From assembly GCF_003311645.1 (NCBI RefSeq), contig NZ_QEST01000223.1, positions 1-64,000 of the forward strand: 64,000 nt of DNA, given 5' to 3'. The translations under genes and the position numbers were made by a program. The DNA is from Streptomyces sp. PT12 (GTDB taxonomy: Bacteria; Actinomycetota; Actinomycetes; Streptomycetales; Streptomycetaceae). Every line of letters begins with the position of its first letter. Position 1 is the stretch's first letter. Positions 23,443 through 33,066 of this stretch are shown here, piece by piece. The notes beneath the pieces are model-generated. The model had not been told where the DNA came from. It worked only from the letters and a program-made list of their open reading frames with translations, and did not search any database.

Positions 23443-24204
23443 TTATCGGGCCCCAGGGGCCGCCGCCTGGGGGATTCCCGCGGCGGCGGCCTCGTCGAGC
23501 AGCCACAGCGTGCGGGCGCCCCGCGCGCCCGACGCGGGGGCGCGCGTGGCGTCGTCGGTGGCGAGCGCGGTGGCGGCCGCCTCCGCCTTGTCCTCGCCCG
23601 CCGCGAGCAGCCACACCTCGCGCGCCGAGCGGATCGCGGGCAGGGTCAGCGAGATGCGGGTGGGCGGGGGCTTGGGCGCCTCGGTGACCGCGGTCACCGT
23701 CCGGTCGGTCACCCGCACCGCCGGGTGCCCGGGGAACAGCGACGCGACGTGCGTGTCGGGCCCGACGCCGAGCAGCAGCACGTCGAACGGGCCCGGCACG
23801 GCGGCCAGCTCGGCCGCGTACGCCGCTGCCGCCGCCTCGGGGTCGCCGCCGTGCGGGCCGTCGGACGCGGGCATGGGGTGGACCCGGCGCGCGTCTAGGG
23901 GCAGCGCGTCGAGCAGGGCCTCGCGCGCCTGGGTGTGGTTGCGGTCGGGGTGGCCTTCGGGCAGGAACCGCTCGTCGCCCCACCACAGCTCCACGCGGCG
24001 CCAGTCGACCGCCTCCCTGGCCGGGGAGCCGGAGAGCGCGGCCAGCAGGCCGTTCCCGTTCCGGCCCCCGGTCAGCACCACCGAGGCGGATCCTGTGGCG
24101 GCCTGGGCGTCGGTGATCGCGGTGATCAGCCGGGCCGCCGCGGCGTGCGCCATCAGCTCCTTGTCCCGGTGGACGAGGACGGCCACGTCGGGCGGGGGCG
24201 TCAT
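23443..24204 (-). CDS. pgl: 6-phosphogluconolactonase
   Basis: The enzyme hydrolyses 6-phosphogluconolactone to 6-phosphogluconate in the oxidative pentose-phosphate pathway. The 253-aa protein has the family blocks VVLTGGRNGNGLLAAL, WWGDERFLPEGHPDRNH, LLLGVGPDTHVASLFPGH and REVWLLAAGEDKAEA. In many homologues the last two are GxGxDGHxASLFPG; here DTH replaces DGH, a common actinobacterial variant. The start ATG at 24204 overlaps the opcA stop by four bases (ATGA). It is the last gene of the tkt-tal-zwf-opcA-pgl operon. Confidence 0.95.
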   Translation of the reverse strand: MTPPPDVAVLVHRDKELMAHAAAARLITAITDAQAATGSASVVLTGGRNGNGLLAALSGSPAREAVDWRRVELWWGDERFLPEGHPDRNHTQAREALLDALPLDARRVHPMPASDGPHGGDPEAAAAAYAAELAAVPGPFDVLLLGVGPDTHVASLFPGHPAVRVTDRTVTAVTEAPKPPPTRISLTLPAIRSAREVWLLAAGEDKAEAAATALATDDATRAPASGARGARTLWLLDEAAAAGIPQAAAPGAR

Positions 24205-25295
24205 GAACGCCCCTCCCGCGACGCCTCGGCCTTCTCGGCCGTCCTGTCGCCGGACTTCTCGGCCGTCTTGTTCGCGGCGGCCTTTCCGCCCTTGCCCGGT
24301 GCGCCCGGTGTGCCCTGGGCCGCGGCCGCCGCGGTGCCGTTCCCGCCCGCCGGCTTGGCCCTTCTGGGCCTGGGCCGCTGGAGGTTGCCGACGCCGTGGC
24401 GCACCGCCTGCTCGTACGCCTCGTCCGGGTCGAGGCGCCGCAGCTCCTCGGCGATCAGCTCGGCCGTGGTGCGGCGGTTCAGCGCGACGTGCCGGTCGGG
24501 CTGTCCCGGCACCGCGAGCAGCGCGAGCGAGCCGTCCGAGCGGTCGAGGCAGATGTCGCCGTCCTCGGTCGTCAGCCGCACCGCCGTGATGCCGGGGCCC
24601 TGCGACACGACGCGCTCGACCGGCACCGCGAGGCGCTCGGCCAGCCACATGGCGAGCAACTCGGTGCTGGGGTTGTACTCCTCGCCCTCCACCTCGGCCG
24701 CCGCGATCTTGCTGTGCCTCTGGTCGAGCGCCGCCGCGAGCACGCTGCGCCACGGGGTGATCCGGGTCCAGGCCAGGTCGGTGTCCCCCGGCGCGTACAC
24801 CTCGGCCCTCGATGCGAGCGCGTCCACCGGGTCCTCGGTGGACGCGGCGTCGGTGACGCGGCGCTGGGCGAGGGTGCCGAGCAGGTCCTTCGCGGGGTTT
24901 TCAGGGGCGTCCTCGGGCCACCACACCACCACGGGGGCGTCGGGCAGCAGCAGGGGCATCACGACGCTGTAGGCGTGGTTCGCCAGCTCGCCGTGCAGCC
25001 TCAGCAGGACCGTTTCGCCGTTGCCGACGTCCGCGCCGACGCGGACCTCGGCGTCCAGGCGCGCCATGGCCCGCTCGCGGGGCGAGCGGCCCGGGCGCTT
25101 GATGACCACCAGGATCCGCGAGGGGTGCTCCTTGGACGCCTCGCTCGCGGCGCGCAGGGCGTCGTAGTGATTCCCCTCGTCGGTGACGATGACGAGGGTC
25201 AGCACCATGCCCACGGCCGAGCCGACCGCCCTGCGGGCCTGGATGAGCGCGGCGTTCAGCTGGCTCGACGTGGTGTCCGTCAGGTCGATGTTCAT
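24201..25295 (-). CDS. opcA: Glucose-6-phosphate dehydrogenase assembly protein OpcA
   Basis: OpcA is an actinobacterial and cyanobacterial partner that activates and assembles glucose-6-phosphate dehydrogenase. The 364-aa product begins MNIDLTDTTSSQLNAALIQA and carries the conserved ILVVIKRPGR, MPLLLPDAPVVVWWPEDAP and SKIAAAEVEGEEYNPSTELL blocks. The last 50 residues are a low-complexity Ala/Lys/Glu tail (GGNGTAAAAAQGTPG, then AEKSGDRTAEKAEASREG), likely disordered. Four-base overlaps at both ends (with zwf and pgl) indicate translational coupling. Confidence 0.96.
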   Translation of the reverse strand: MNIDLTDTTSSQLNAALIQARRAVGSAVGMVLTLVIVTDEGNHYDALRAASEASKEHPSRILVVIKRPGRSPRERAMARLDAEVRVGADVGNGETVLLRLHGELANHAYSVVMPLLLPDAPVVVWWPEDAPENPAKDLLGTLAQRRVTDAASTEDPVDALASRAEVYAPGDTDLAWTRITPWRSVLAAALDQRHSKIAAAEVEGEEYNPSTELLAMWLAERLAVPVERVVSQGPGITAVRLTTEDGDICLDRSDGSLALLAVPGQPDRHVALNRRTTAELIAEELRRLDPDEAYEQAVRHGVGNLQRPRPRRAKPAGGNGTAAAAAQGTPGAPGKGGKAAANKTAEKSGDRTAEKAEASREGRS

Positions 25296-26827
25296 GGCCG
25301 GCGCCAGCTCCGTCCGTCGCGTGCGAGCATGTCGTCGGCCGCCGCGGGCCCCCAGCTGCCCGAGGTGTACGGCTCGGGCTTGCCGTGGCTCGCCCAGTAC
25401 TTCTCGACCGGGTCCAGGATCTCCCAGGAGCGCTCGACCTCCTGGTGGCGGGGGAAGAGGTTGGCGTCCCCGAGGAGCACGTCGAGCAGCAGCCGCTCGT
25501 ACGCCTCAGGGCTCGACTCCGTGAAGGACTCGCCATACGCGAAGTCCATCGTGACGTCCCTGATCTCCATCTGGGTCCCCGGCACCTTCGAGCCGAACCT
25601 CACCGTGATGCCCTCGTCCGGCTGGACGCGGATCACCAGGGCGTTGTGGCCGAGCTCCTGGGTGTCGGTGGCGTCGAACGGGGAGTACGGTGCGCGCTGG
25701 AAGACCACCGCGATCTCCGTGACCCGCCGCCCAAGGCGCTTGCCGGTGCGCAGGTAGAACGGGACGCCCGCCCAGCGGCGGTTGTCGACCTCCAGGCGCA
25801 TCGCTGCATAGGTGTCGGTCGTCGACGCGGGGTCGATGCCCTCCTCCTCCAGATAGCCCCCGACCTTCTGGCCGCCCTGCCAGCCCGCGGTGTACTGCCC
25901 GCGCACGGTGTGGCGGCCCAGGTCGGCCGGGAGCTTGACGGCGTGGAGCACCTTGAGCTTCTCGGTGACCAGCGCGTCGGCGTCGAACGAGGCGGGCTCC
26001 TCCATCGCGGTCAGCGCGAGCAGCTGGAGGAGGTGGTTCTGGATGACGTCGCGGGCCGCGCCGATGCCGTCGTAGTACCCGGCCCTGCCGCCGATGCCGA
26101 TGTCCTCGGCCATCGTGATCTGCACATGGTCGACGAAGCTTCGGTTCCAGATGGGCTCGAACATCGTGTTGGCGAACCTGAGCGCCAGGATGTTCTGCAC
26201 CGTCTCCTTGCCGAGGTAGTGGTCGATCCTGAAGACCTCGTGCGGCGGGAAGACGTCGTGCACGACCTGGTTGAGCTCCTGGGCGGAGATCAGGTCGTGC
26301 CCGAACGGCTTCTCGATGACCGCCCGGCGCCACGAGTCCGCGGGGGCGTCGGCCAGCCCGTGCTTCTTGAGCTGGCGGGTCACCGTGGGGAAGAACTTCG
26401 GCGGCACGGACAGGTAGAACGCGAAGTTCCCGCCGGTCCCGCGCTCCTTGTCAAGGTCCTCGATCGTCGAGCGCAGCGACACGAACGCCTCGTCGTCGTC
26501 GAAGACGCCGGGGACGAAACGCATCCCCTCGGCCAGCTGCCGCCACACCTCCTCGCGGAACGGGGTGCGCGCGTACTGCTTGACCGAGTCGTGGACGACG
26601 TCGCAGAAGTCCTGGGTGGCCCAGTCCCTGCGGGCGAAGCCCACCAGCGAGAACCCCGGGGGCAGCAGCCCCCGGTTGGCGAGGTCGTAGACGGCGGGCA
26701 TGAGCTTCTTGCGGGAGAGGTCGCCGGTGACGCCGAAGATGACGAGCCCCGAGGGGCCCGCGATGCGCGGAAGCCTCCGGTCCTGCGAGCTGCGAAGGGG
26801 ATTGGGATGGTTCGCGCTGCCGCTCAC
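25292..26827 (-). CDS. zwf: Glucose-6-phosphate dehydrogenase
   Basis: The enzyme oxidises glucose-6-phosphate and makes NADPH, the first step of the pentose-phosphate pathway. The 511-aa protein has the dinucleotide motif VIFGVTGDLSRKKLMPA near residue 27, AVIEKPFGHDL, and the active-site RIDHYLGKETVQNIL. The GTG at 26827 gives a normal N-terminus (SGSANHPNPLRSS); the open frame runs further upstream inside the tal gene and is ignored. It lies 7 bases after tal and overlaps opcA, its assembly factor, by four bases. Confidence 0.97.
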   Translation of the reverse strand: MSGSANHPNPLRSSQDRRLPRIAGPSGLVIFGVTGDLSRKKLMPAVYDLANRGLLPPGFSLVGFARRDWATQDFCDVVHDSVKQYARTPFREEVWRQLAEGMRFVPGVFDDDEAFVSLRSTIEDLDKERGTGGNFAFYLSVPPKFFPTVTRQLKKHGLADAPADSWRRAVIEKPFGHDLISAQELNQVVHDVFPPHEVFRIDHYLGKETVQNILALRFANTMFEPIWNRSFVDHVQITMAEDIGIGGRAGYYDGIGAARDVIQNHLLQLLALTAMEEPASFDADALVTEKLKVLHAVKLPADLGRHTVRGQYTAGWQGGQKVGGYLEEEGIDPASTTDTYAAMRLEVDNRRWAGVPFYLRTGKRLGRRVTEIAVVFQRAPYSPFDATDTQELGHNALVIRVQPDEGITVRFGSKVPGTQMEIRDVTMDFAYGESFTESSPEAYERLLLDVLLGDANLFPRHQEVERSWEILDPVEKYWASHGKPEPYTSGSWGPAAADDMLARDGRSWRRP

Positions 26828-26834
26828 GGCTCGC

Positions 26835-27953
26835 TCAGTCCTCCCCGTCCGCCAGGCGCTCCAGCTCCGCCTTGGTCGAGTCGAGCAGGCCGAGCCAGGA
26901 CGCCTCGAACTTCTCGACGCCCTCGTCCTCGAGCACCTGGACGACATCGTCGTAGGAGACGCCGACCTTCTCCAGCGCGTCCAGGTCCGCGCGCGCCTGC
27001 CCGTAGGTGCCCGCGATCGTGTCGCCCGTGATCTCGCCGTGGTCCTCGGTGGCCCGCAGCGTGGCGCCCGGCATGGTGTTGACGGTGCCGGGGGCGACCA
27101 GCTCGGTGACATAGAGCGTGTCGGGGTAGTCGGGGTCCTTCACGCCGGTGGACGCCCACAGCGGGCGCTGGGCGTTGGCGCCGTCGCGCGCGAGGGCCTG
27201 CCAGCGGTCGGCCGCGGTGACCTCCTCGAACGCCTGGTACGCCAGGCGGGCGTTGGCGACGGCGGCCTTGCCGCGCAGCGCCTTGGCCTCGTCGGTGCCC
27301 AGCGCGTCCAGGCGCTTGTCGATCTCGGTGTCCACGCGGGAGACGAAGAACGACGCCACCGAGTAGATCGTGGACAGGTCGAGGCCGCGCGCCCTGGCCT
27401 GCTCGAGCCCGGCCTGGTAGGCGTCCATCACCTCGCGGTAGCGCTCGAGCGAGAAGATCAGCGTGACGTTGACGCTGATGCCGCGGCCGATGGTCTCGGT
27501 GATGGCGGGCAGCCCTGCGCGGGTGGCCGGGATCTTGATGAACGTGTTGGGCCGGTCGACCAGCCAGGCCAGCTGCTTGGCCTCGGCGATGGTGGCCCTG
27601 GTGTCGTGGGCGAGCCTGGGGTCCACCTCGATGGAGACCCGGCCGTCGAGCCCGCCGGTCGCCTCGTAGACCGGGCGGAGCACATCGGCGGCGTCGCGCA
27701 CGTCGGCGGTGGTGATCATGCGCAGCGCCTCCTCGACCGTGACGCGCCGTGCGGCGAGGTCGGCGACCTGCTCCTCGTATCCGTCGCCCCCGGAGATGGC
27801 CTTCTGGAAGATCGTGGGGTTGGTGGTGATGCCCACCACGTGCTGCTGGTCGAGCAGTTCGCCCAGGTGGCCCGATGTGATCATCGTGCGCGACAGGTCG
27901 TCAAGCCAGATCGCGACACCCTCTTGGGAGAGGCGCTTGAGTGCGTCGGTCAT
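26835..27953 (-). CDS. tal: Transaldolase
   Basis: Transaldolase moves a dihydroxyacetone unit between sugar phosphates in the non-oxidative pentose-phosphate pathway. The 372-aa protein is of the longer actinobacterial subfamily. It contains [13 protein letters not shown] near residue 42, the Schiff-base lysine in [26 protein letters not shown] and [15 protein letters not shown]. The ATG at 27953 gives the usual [20 protein letters not shown]. It sits between tkt and zwf in one transcription direction. Confidence 0.97.
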   Translation of the reverse strand: MTDALKRLSQEGVAIWLDDLSRTMITSGHLGELLDQQHVVGITTNPTIFQKAISGGDGYEEQVADLAARRVTVEEALRMITTADVRDAADVLRPVYEATGGLDGRVSIEVDPRLAHDTRATIAEAKQLAWLVDRPNTFIKIPATRAGLPAITETIGRGISVNVTLIFSLERYREVMDAYQAGLEQARARGLDLSTIYSVASFFVSRVDTEIDKRLDALGTDEAKALRGKAAVANARLAYQAFEEVTAADRWQALARDGANAQRPLWASTGVKDPDYPDTLYVTELVAPGTVNTMPGATLRATEDHGEITGDTIAGTYGQARADLDALEKVGVSYDDVVQVLEDEGVEKFEASWLGLLDSTKAELERLADGED

Positions 27954-27988
27954 GGAAATCGCATCTCCTGCTGTCTCGTGTATCGGTG

Positions 27989-30067
27989 TCAGCGCGCCGA
28001 GGCCGCCAGTGATTCCCTGGCGGCCTGCGCCACGGCTTCCGGGGTGATGCCGAACTCGCGGTAGAGCGTCTTGTGGTCGGCCGACGCACCGAAGTGCTCG
28101 AGCGAGACGATGCGCCCCGACGTTCCGACATAACGGTGCCACGTCAGGCCGACGCCCGCCTCGACGGCGACCCGCGCGTGGACGCCGGGCAGCAGGACGC
28201 GGTCGCGGTACGCCTGGTCCTGCTCGTCGAACCACTCCACGCACGGCAGCGACACCACGCGGGTGGGCACGCCCTCGGCCTGGAGCCGCTCGCGGGCGGC
28301 GAGCGCGATATGCACCTCGGACCCGGTGGCGAGCAGGATGGCCTTCGGGGTGCCGCCCTCGGCCTCGGTGTGGACGTAACCGCCCCTGGCCGCCTCCTCG
28401 TTGGCGGCGTACACCGGAACGTTCTGCCGCGTCAGCGCGAGGCCGTGCGGCGCCGGGTGGCTGCCGTGGCGGCGCAGGATCTCGCGCCAGGCGATGACCG
28501 TCTCGTTGGCGTCGGCGGGGCGGACGACGTTGAGCCCGGGGATGGCGCGCAGCGCCGACAGGTGCTCGACCGGCTGGTGGGTGGGGCCGTCCTCGCCCAG
28601 GCCGATGGAGTCGTGCGTCCACACGTAGGTGACCGGCAGCTTCATGAGTGCGGCGAGCCGCACGGCCGGGCGCATGTAGTCGGAGAAGACCAGGAACGTG
28701 CCGCCGTAGACGCGGGTGTTGCCGTGCAGGGCGATGCCGTTCATCGCCGCGCCCATGGCGTGCTCGCGGACGCCGAAGTGCACGGTCCTGCCGTACGGCT
28801 GGGCCTCGGCCAGGGGGTTGCCCTCGGGCAGGAACGACGAGGACGGGTCGATCGTCGTGTTGTTGGACCCGGCGAGGTCGGCTGAGCCGCCCCACAGCTC
28901 GGGGACGACGCCGCCGAGGGCCTTGAGCACGGACCCCGACGCCTTGCGCGTGGCCACATCCGTGCCCGCGTCGAAGGCCGGAAGGGCCTTCTCCCAGCCC
29001 TCGGGCAGCCGCCCCGCGCTGACGCGGTCGAACTCGGCGGCGCGCTCGGGGTTCGCCGCGCGCCACTCCGCGAGGCGCTTCTCCCAGGCGGCGCGGGCCG
29101 TCTGGCCGCGCTCGACGGCGCCGAGGGTGTGCGCGATCACGGCCTCCTCGACGGGGAAGTCGACCTCGGGGTCAAAGCCGAGCACGCGCTTGGTCGCGGC
29201 GACCTCGTCGGCGCCGAGCGCCGAGCCGTGCGCGCCCTCGGTGTTCTGCGCGTGCGGCGCGGGCCAGGCGATGATCGAGCGGGCCGCGATGATCGAGGGC
29301 CGCGAGGTCTCGTCCCGCGCCGCGGCGAACGCGCCGTGCAGGGCGGCCGGGTCGAGGTCGCCGTTCTCCTGGGGCGCCACGCGCTGGACGTGCCAGCCGT
29401 ACGCCTCGAAGCGGGCCAGCACGTCCTCGGAGAACGAGGTCTGGGTGTCGCCCTCGATGGAGATGTGGTTGTCGTCGTAGAGCAGCACCAGATTCCCCAG
29501 CTTCTGGTGCCCGGCCAGGGAAGCGGCCTCGGCGGCCACGCCCTCCTGGAGGCAGCCGTCGCCCGCGAACACCCAGATGGTGTGGTCGAACGGGGACGTG
29601 CCGGGGGCCGCGTCAGGGTCGAACAGGCCGCGCTCGTAACGCGCCGCCATGGCCATGCCGACGGCGTTCCCGATGCCCTGGCCGAGCGGGCCCGTGGTGG
29701 TCTCGACGCCGACGGTGTGCCCGTACTCGGGGTGGCCCGGGGTGCGGGAGCCCCATGTGCGGAAGGACTTGAGGTCGTCGAGCTCCAGGCCGTACCCGGC
29801 GAGGAAGAGCTGGACGTAGAGCGTGAGGCTCGAGTGCCCCACCGAGAGGACGAAGCGGTCCCTGCCTGCCCAGTCGGGCTCGGAGGGGTCGTGCCGCATC
29901 AGCTTCTGGAACAGGACGTACGCCGCGGGGGCCAGGCTCATGGCCGTGCCGGGGTGGCCGTTCCCGACCTTCTGCACGGCGTCCATCGCCAGGACCCGGG
30001 CGGTGTCGACGGCCCGCTGGTCAAGGTCTGACCATTCGAGATCTGAGGTGGTCGGCTTGTTGCTCAC
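27989..30067 (-). CDS. tkt: Transketolase
   Basis: Transketolase is the thiamine-diphosphate enzyme that transfers two-carbon units in the pentose-phosphate pathway. The 692-aa protein shows [14 protein letters not shown], the [20 protein letters not shown] substrate loop (shown to 20 residues), the ThDP motif [13 protein letters not shown] ending at LLYDDN, and the pyrimidine-domain [21 protein letters not shown] at 30067 ([16 protein letters not shown]) follows a gagagg-type ribosome site. It is the first gene of the five-gene minus-strand operon; its promoter should lie in the 329-base gap shared with ctaB. Confidence 0.97.
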   Translation of the reverse strand: MSNKPTTSDLEWSDLDQRAVDTARVLAMDAVQKVGNGHPGTAMSLAPAAYVLFQKLMRHDPSEPDWAGRDRFVLSVGHSSLTLYVQLFLAGYGLELDDLKSFRTWGSRTPGHPEYGHTVGVETTTGPLGQGIGNAVGMAMAARYERGLFDPDAAPGTSPFDHTIWVFAGDGCLQEGVAAEAASLAGHQKLGNLVLLYDDNHISIEGDTQTSFSEDVLARFEAYGWHVQRVAPQENGDLDPAALHGAFAAARDETSRPSIIAARSIIAWPAPHAQNTEGAHGSALGADEVAATKRVLGFDPEVDFPVEEAVIAHTLGAVERGQTARAAWEKRLAEWRAANPERAAEFDRVSAGRLPEGWEKALPAFDAGTDVATRKASGSVLKALGGVVPELWGGSADLAGSNNTTIDPSSSFLPEGNPLAEAQPYGRTVHFGVREHAMGAAMNGIALHGNTRVYGGTFLVFSDYMRPAVRLAALMKLPVTYVWTHDSIGLGEDGPTHQPVEHLSALRAIPGLNVVRPADANETVIAWREILRRHGSHPAPHGLALTRQNVPVYAANEEAARGGYVHTEAEGGTPKAILLATGSEVHIALAARERLQAEGVPTRVVSLPCVEWFDEQDQAYRDRVLLPGVHARVAVEAGVGLTWHRYVGTSGRIVSLEHFGASADHKTLYREFGITPEAVAQAARESLAASAR

Positions 30068-30396
30068 CCTGCGTCAGGGCTCCTCTCCACATGAGTCAGG
30101 CCGGTGAACGAACCTCTCCGCCTGGCGGCACAGTGCCCTCACCGGCGTGTCGAGCCTACCGCCGGGACGCGCGGCACCCGGGTGACCCTCGGCACGGGAC
30201 GCCCACGTCTCCAGGGTGCCCCAGCCCGGGCGTTCCGGCACTCCAGGTCGTCGAGGGGCCCCGGCGACAAGTCGTGCAAGCCGGGCGTCTAGAGTGACGT
30301 GGTACGCGCGAGCTCTCACCAGCCGGTTTCGCCGGTCGGGGCCCGCTTCTCTGCCCGCAGCGCGTGATCGCTGATGTCGCACTATCAGGGGTGTCC
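30068..30396. other. Divergent intergenic region, tkt / ctaB
   Basis: This 329-base gap must hold the promoters of the tkt operon (minus) and ctaB (plus). A TAGAGT hexamer at 30290-30295 could be the -10 element of ctaB, but no convincing -35 partner was found at normal spacing. No reading frame with family resemblance and no long inverted repeat were seen. Confidence 0.4.
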
Positions 30397-31338
30397 GTGA
30401 CGGCCGTCGATTCCCGTCCCGTGGAGGGCGTCCGCCCGCATTCAGGCCACTGGAGTCGGGGAGCCAGGGCCAAGGCGTTCCTCGCCCTCACCAAGCCGCG
30501 CATCATCGAGCTGCTGCTGACCACGACCGTGCCGGTGATGTTCCTCGCCGAGCAGGGCGTGCCGGACCTGTGGCTGGTGTTCGCCACGTGCCTGGGCGGC
30601 TACCTCTCCGCGGGCGGGGCCAACGCCCTGAACATGTACATCGACCGCGACATCGACGCGCTCATGGAGAGGACACGGAACCGCCCGCTGGTCACGGGCG
30701 TCGTGCGGCCCGGCGAGTGCCTGACGTTCGGCCTCGCGCTCGCGGTGGTCTCGACGCTGTGGTTCGGCCTCACGGTCAACTGGGCCTCCGCCGCCCTGGC
30801 GCTCGGCGCGCTGCTGTTCTACGTGGTCGTCTACACGATGTGGCTCAAGCGCCGCACCGCGCAGAACATCGTGTGGGGCGGCATCGCGGGCTGCATGCCC
30901 GTGCTGATCGGCTGGTCCTCGGTGACCGGCACGGTGTCGTGGGCCGCGGTCATCCTCTTCCTGGTGATGTTCTTCTGGACGCCGCCGCACTACTGGCCGC
31001 TGTCCATGAAGGTCAAGGACGACTACGCGCGCGTCGGCGTCCCGATGCTGCCGGTCGTCGCGGCCAATACCGTGGTGGCGCGGCAGATCGTCCTCTACAG
31101 CTGGGTGATGGTCGCCGTCTCGCTGCTGCTGTGGCCGCTGGGGTACACCGGCTGGTTCTATCCGCTGGTGGCGGCGCTTGCCGGGGCGTGGTGGCTCTGG
31201 GAGGCGCACGGGCTTTACCAGAGGGCGCGGGCCGGGGTGCGGGGCGCGAAGCTCAAGGAGATGCGCCTCTTCCACTGGTCGATCACCTATGTGTCGCTGG
31301 TCTTCCTCGCCGTCGCGATCGACCCGTTCCTGCGCTGA
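30397..31338 (+). CDS. ctaB: Protoheme IX farnesyltransferase (haem O synthase)
   Basis: The membrane enzyme adds a farnesyl chain to haem B, giving haem O for terminal oxidases. The 313-aa protein has about eight or nine membrane segments and the prenyl-diphosphate motif [15 protein letters not shown], with TRNRPLVTG and [18 protein letters not shown] chose GTG at 30397 ([10 protein letters not shown]), six bases after an aggg ribosome site; GTG codons at 30364 and 30391 are alternatives. The partner enzyme cox15 is 1.7 kb downstream on the other strand. Confidence 0.95.
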   Translation: MTAVDSRPVEGVRPHSGHWSRGARAKAFLALTKPRIIELLLTTTVPVMFLAEQGVPDLWLVFATCLGGYLSAGGANALNMYIDRDIDALMERTRNRPLVTGVVRPGECLTFGLALAVVSTLWFGLTVNWASAALALGALLFYVVVYTMWLKRRTAQNIVWGGIAGCMPVLIGWSSVTGTVSWAAVILFLVMFFWTPPHYWPLSMKVKDDYARVGVPMLPVVAANTVVARQIVLYSWVMVAVSLLLWPLGYTGWFYPLVAALAGAWWLWEAHGLYQRARAGVRGAKLKEMRLFHWSITYVSLVFLAVAIDPFLR

Positions 31339-31364
31339 GCCCGCCCGCGGGGCAGAATGCGGCC

Positions 31365-31778
31365 ATGGCTGACATGGCTGAGACCGCGACGAGCACTGAG
31401 ACCGCGAAGAGCGCTGAGACCGCCGAGCCCGCCGGGGAGCGCCGCGCCGGGCGCGCGGTGGGCCGACTCGCGCGGCGCATCCGTTCGTTCGCCGCCGACC
31501 ACGGAGGCTCGGCCGAGGGGCAGGTCTCCCACCTCGGCGCCCGAGGGCACCGCCTTGTGCTGGTCGGCGCCGACGGCGCGTGGGGCGACCTGGTCGCCCG
31601 CGACCGCGCGGCCCTGACCGAGGCGGCCGAGCGGGCCGGGGTCACCCTCCACGAAGCGCTCGACGGCGAGCTGGCCGCGCGCATGCGCAGCGGGCCCTAC
31701 GAGTGGTCGCGCATGGCCGGGCTCCAGATCGGCGGCGACGACGGGGGCGGCGGCGCGGTCTACCGGGCGCGCCGGTAG
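31365..31778 (+). CDS. Hypothetical protein, 137 aa
   Basis: I do not recognise a named family. The N-terminal 35 residues are a low-complexity Ala/Glu/Thr stretch built from near-repeats (AETATSTETAKSAETAEPAG), followed by an Arg-rich segment and a compact acidic/alpha region (LVARDRAALTEAAERAGVTL, then YEWSRMAGLQIGG). No signal peptide or membrane helix is evident. It follows ctaB by 26 bases and could share its transcript. Its last 19 bases overlap the converging gene at 31760. The codon bias is typical of real genes here. Confidence 0.7.
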   Translation: MADMAETATSTETAKSAETAEPAGERRAGRAVGRLARRIRSFAADHGGSAEGQVSHLGARGHRLVLVGADGAWGDLVARDRAALTEAAERAGVTLHEALDGELAARMRSGPYEWSRMAGLQIGGDDGGGGAVYRARR

Positions 31779-32026
31779 CCGCCCCCGTCGGGGGACCTGG
31801 CCAGCCAGCCGTCGTCCACGAGGTAGCGGCGCAGCGCCGCGCAGTCCTCGTGAACGGTGCGCAGCCGGTCGTTGACCTCGCGCTCGCTGTAGGCGTGACC
31901 CGGCTCGAACAGCGTCTCGCTCAGGTGCGCGAGCAGCTGCTCGCGGCGCTCGGCCCTGCGGGGGATCGCGATCAGCCGCCCACGGGCGAAGAGGGCCTGG
32001 ACACCACGTGCGCCACCGTCCGTCAT
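31760..32026 (-). CDS. DUF2087-domain protein
   Basis: The 88-aa product is a single DUF2087 domain: LFARGRLIAIPRRAERREQL, FEPGHAYSEREVNDRLRTVH and the C-terminal CAALRRYLVDDGWLARSPDG. The fold resembles a small winged helix often found at the end of MarR or ArsR-type regulators, but here it is alone. Its function is unknown. It converges on the 31365 gene with a 19-base overlap at the 3' ends. Confidence 0.85.
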   Translation of the reverse strand: MTDGGARGVQALFARGRLIAIPRRAERREQLLAHLSETLFEPGHAYSEREVNDRLRTVHEDCAALRRYLVDDGWLARSPDGGGYRRAR

Positions 32027-32059
32027 GCGGCCGAGCCTGTCACGGCCCAGGCGGCGGGG

Positions 32060-32566
32060 TCATCCGCTTTTCCGGCCGCCAGGCGAGCCGGGCGTCGAGC
32101 TTCCCGACGGGCCGGGCGTCGGGTCAGGCGTCGGGTCGGCGAAGACGCCGCTCAGCATGCCCGTCGCCTGGCCGACCTCGATCAGGTAGCCGTCGGGGTC
32201 GCGCAGATAGCAGCGCAGCTCGGCCTTGCGGTCGAGCGGCGGCGTCAGGAACTCCGCGCCCCTGGCGCTCCACTCCCGGTGGCACGCGGCGATGTCCGCG
32301 ACCCGGATGTTGAGGAACGCGGACGCGGCGCCCGGGTCCTTCGGCGGGGCCAGGGTCACATCGGGCTTGTCGGGCGTGGGGCCGCCGCCGGGGTTCATGA
32401 TGATCCAGCCGTTGGCCAGCCTGACGACGCAGGGGTTCTCGTCGAGCACCACGGTGCCGCCGAGCACATCGCTGTAGAAGCGCCGGGAGCGCGGCACGTC
32501 GCGGACGGTCAGGAAGTGGGTGAGCAGGATCCCGGTGTCGGGCGCGGGGAGGTCTTCTGTGCGCAT
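32060..32566 (-). CDS. VOC-family (glyoxalase/bleomycin-resistance fold) protein
   Basis: The 168-aa product has two beta-alpha-beta-beta-beta modules of the vicinal oxygen chelate superfamily: ILLTHFLTVRDVPRSRRFYS at residues 13-32 and FLNIRVADIAACHREW at about 90-105, ending with LRCYLRDPDGYLIEVGQATG where the final Glu is a usual metal ligand. The last 25 residues are Pro/Ser/Gly-rich. The ATG at 32566 was chosen because the domain begins just after it. The substrate is not evident. It lies 33 bases from the DUF2087 gene, same direction. Confidence 0.85.
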   Translation of the reverse strand: MRTEDLPAPDTGILLTHFLTVRDVPRSRRFYSDVLGGTVVLDENPCVVRLANGWIIMNPGGGPTPDKPDVTLAPPKDPGAASAFLNIRVADIAACHREWSARGAEFLTPPLDRKAELRCYLRDPDGYLIEVGQATGMLSGVFADPTPDPTPGPSGSSTPGSPGGRKSG

Positions 32567-32735
32567 GGGCCCATCGTGCGGCCGGTGCGGGGGGCGCGAA
32601 AGCGGGGCGTGCTGGACGGAGGACGCCCCCCGCCCCTCCTCACCCCGGCGCCCGCCCGGGAGGATGTAGGACACTGCTCGCACATATGCCGGAACGAGGA
32701 GAGCTGTTCCGGCCCCAGACGCATGAGGAGTTCCC

Positions 32736-33056
32736 ATGTCCGTTGTGAAGATCAACGCCGTGACCGTCCCCGAGGAGCGCCGGGAGGAGTTCGAGGCCCG
32801 CTTCGCGGCCCGTGCGGGGCTGGTGGAGGGGCAGGACGGATTCGAGTGGTTCGAGCTGTTGAGGCCGGTGGAGGGCACCGACACCTATCTGGTCTATACG
32901 CGCTGGCGCAGCGAGGAGGACTTCGCGAACTGGACGAAGGGGTCCATGCGTGAGGCGCACCAGGGCGAGGAGCGGCGCCCCGCCGTCGCAGCGGGTGCCA
33001 CGCTGTGGTCGTTCGAGGTGCTTCAGCAGGCGTCGCCGAAGAAGAGCGCCGCGTAG
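32736..33056 (+). CDS. Antibiotic biosynthesis monooxygenase (ABM) domain protein
   Basis: The 106-aa product is one ferredoxin-like ABM domain: VVKINAVTVPEERREEFEAR at the start, then DGFEWFELLRPVEGTDTYLV, YTRWRSEEDFANWTKG and REAHQGE. The same fold includes haem-degrading IsdG-type proteins, and location next to ctaB, cox15 and suf genes makes a haem role conceivable, but catalytic residues do not decide this. ATG at 32736 follows a gaggag ribosome site. It converges on cox15 with a 10-base gap. Confidence 0.88.
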   Translation: MSVVKINAVTVPEERREEFEARFAARAGLVEGQDGFEWFELLRPVEGTDTYLVYTRWRSEEDFANWTKGSMREAHQGEERRPAVAAGATLWSFEVLQQASPKKSAA

Positions 33057-33066
33057 CCGAGGGGCG

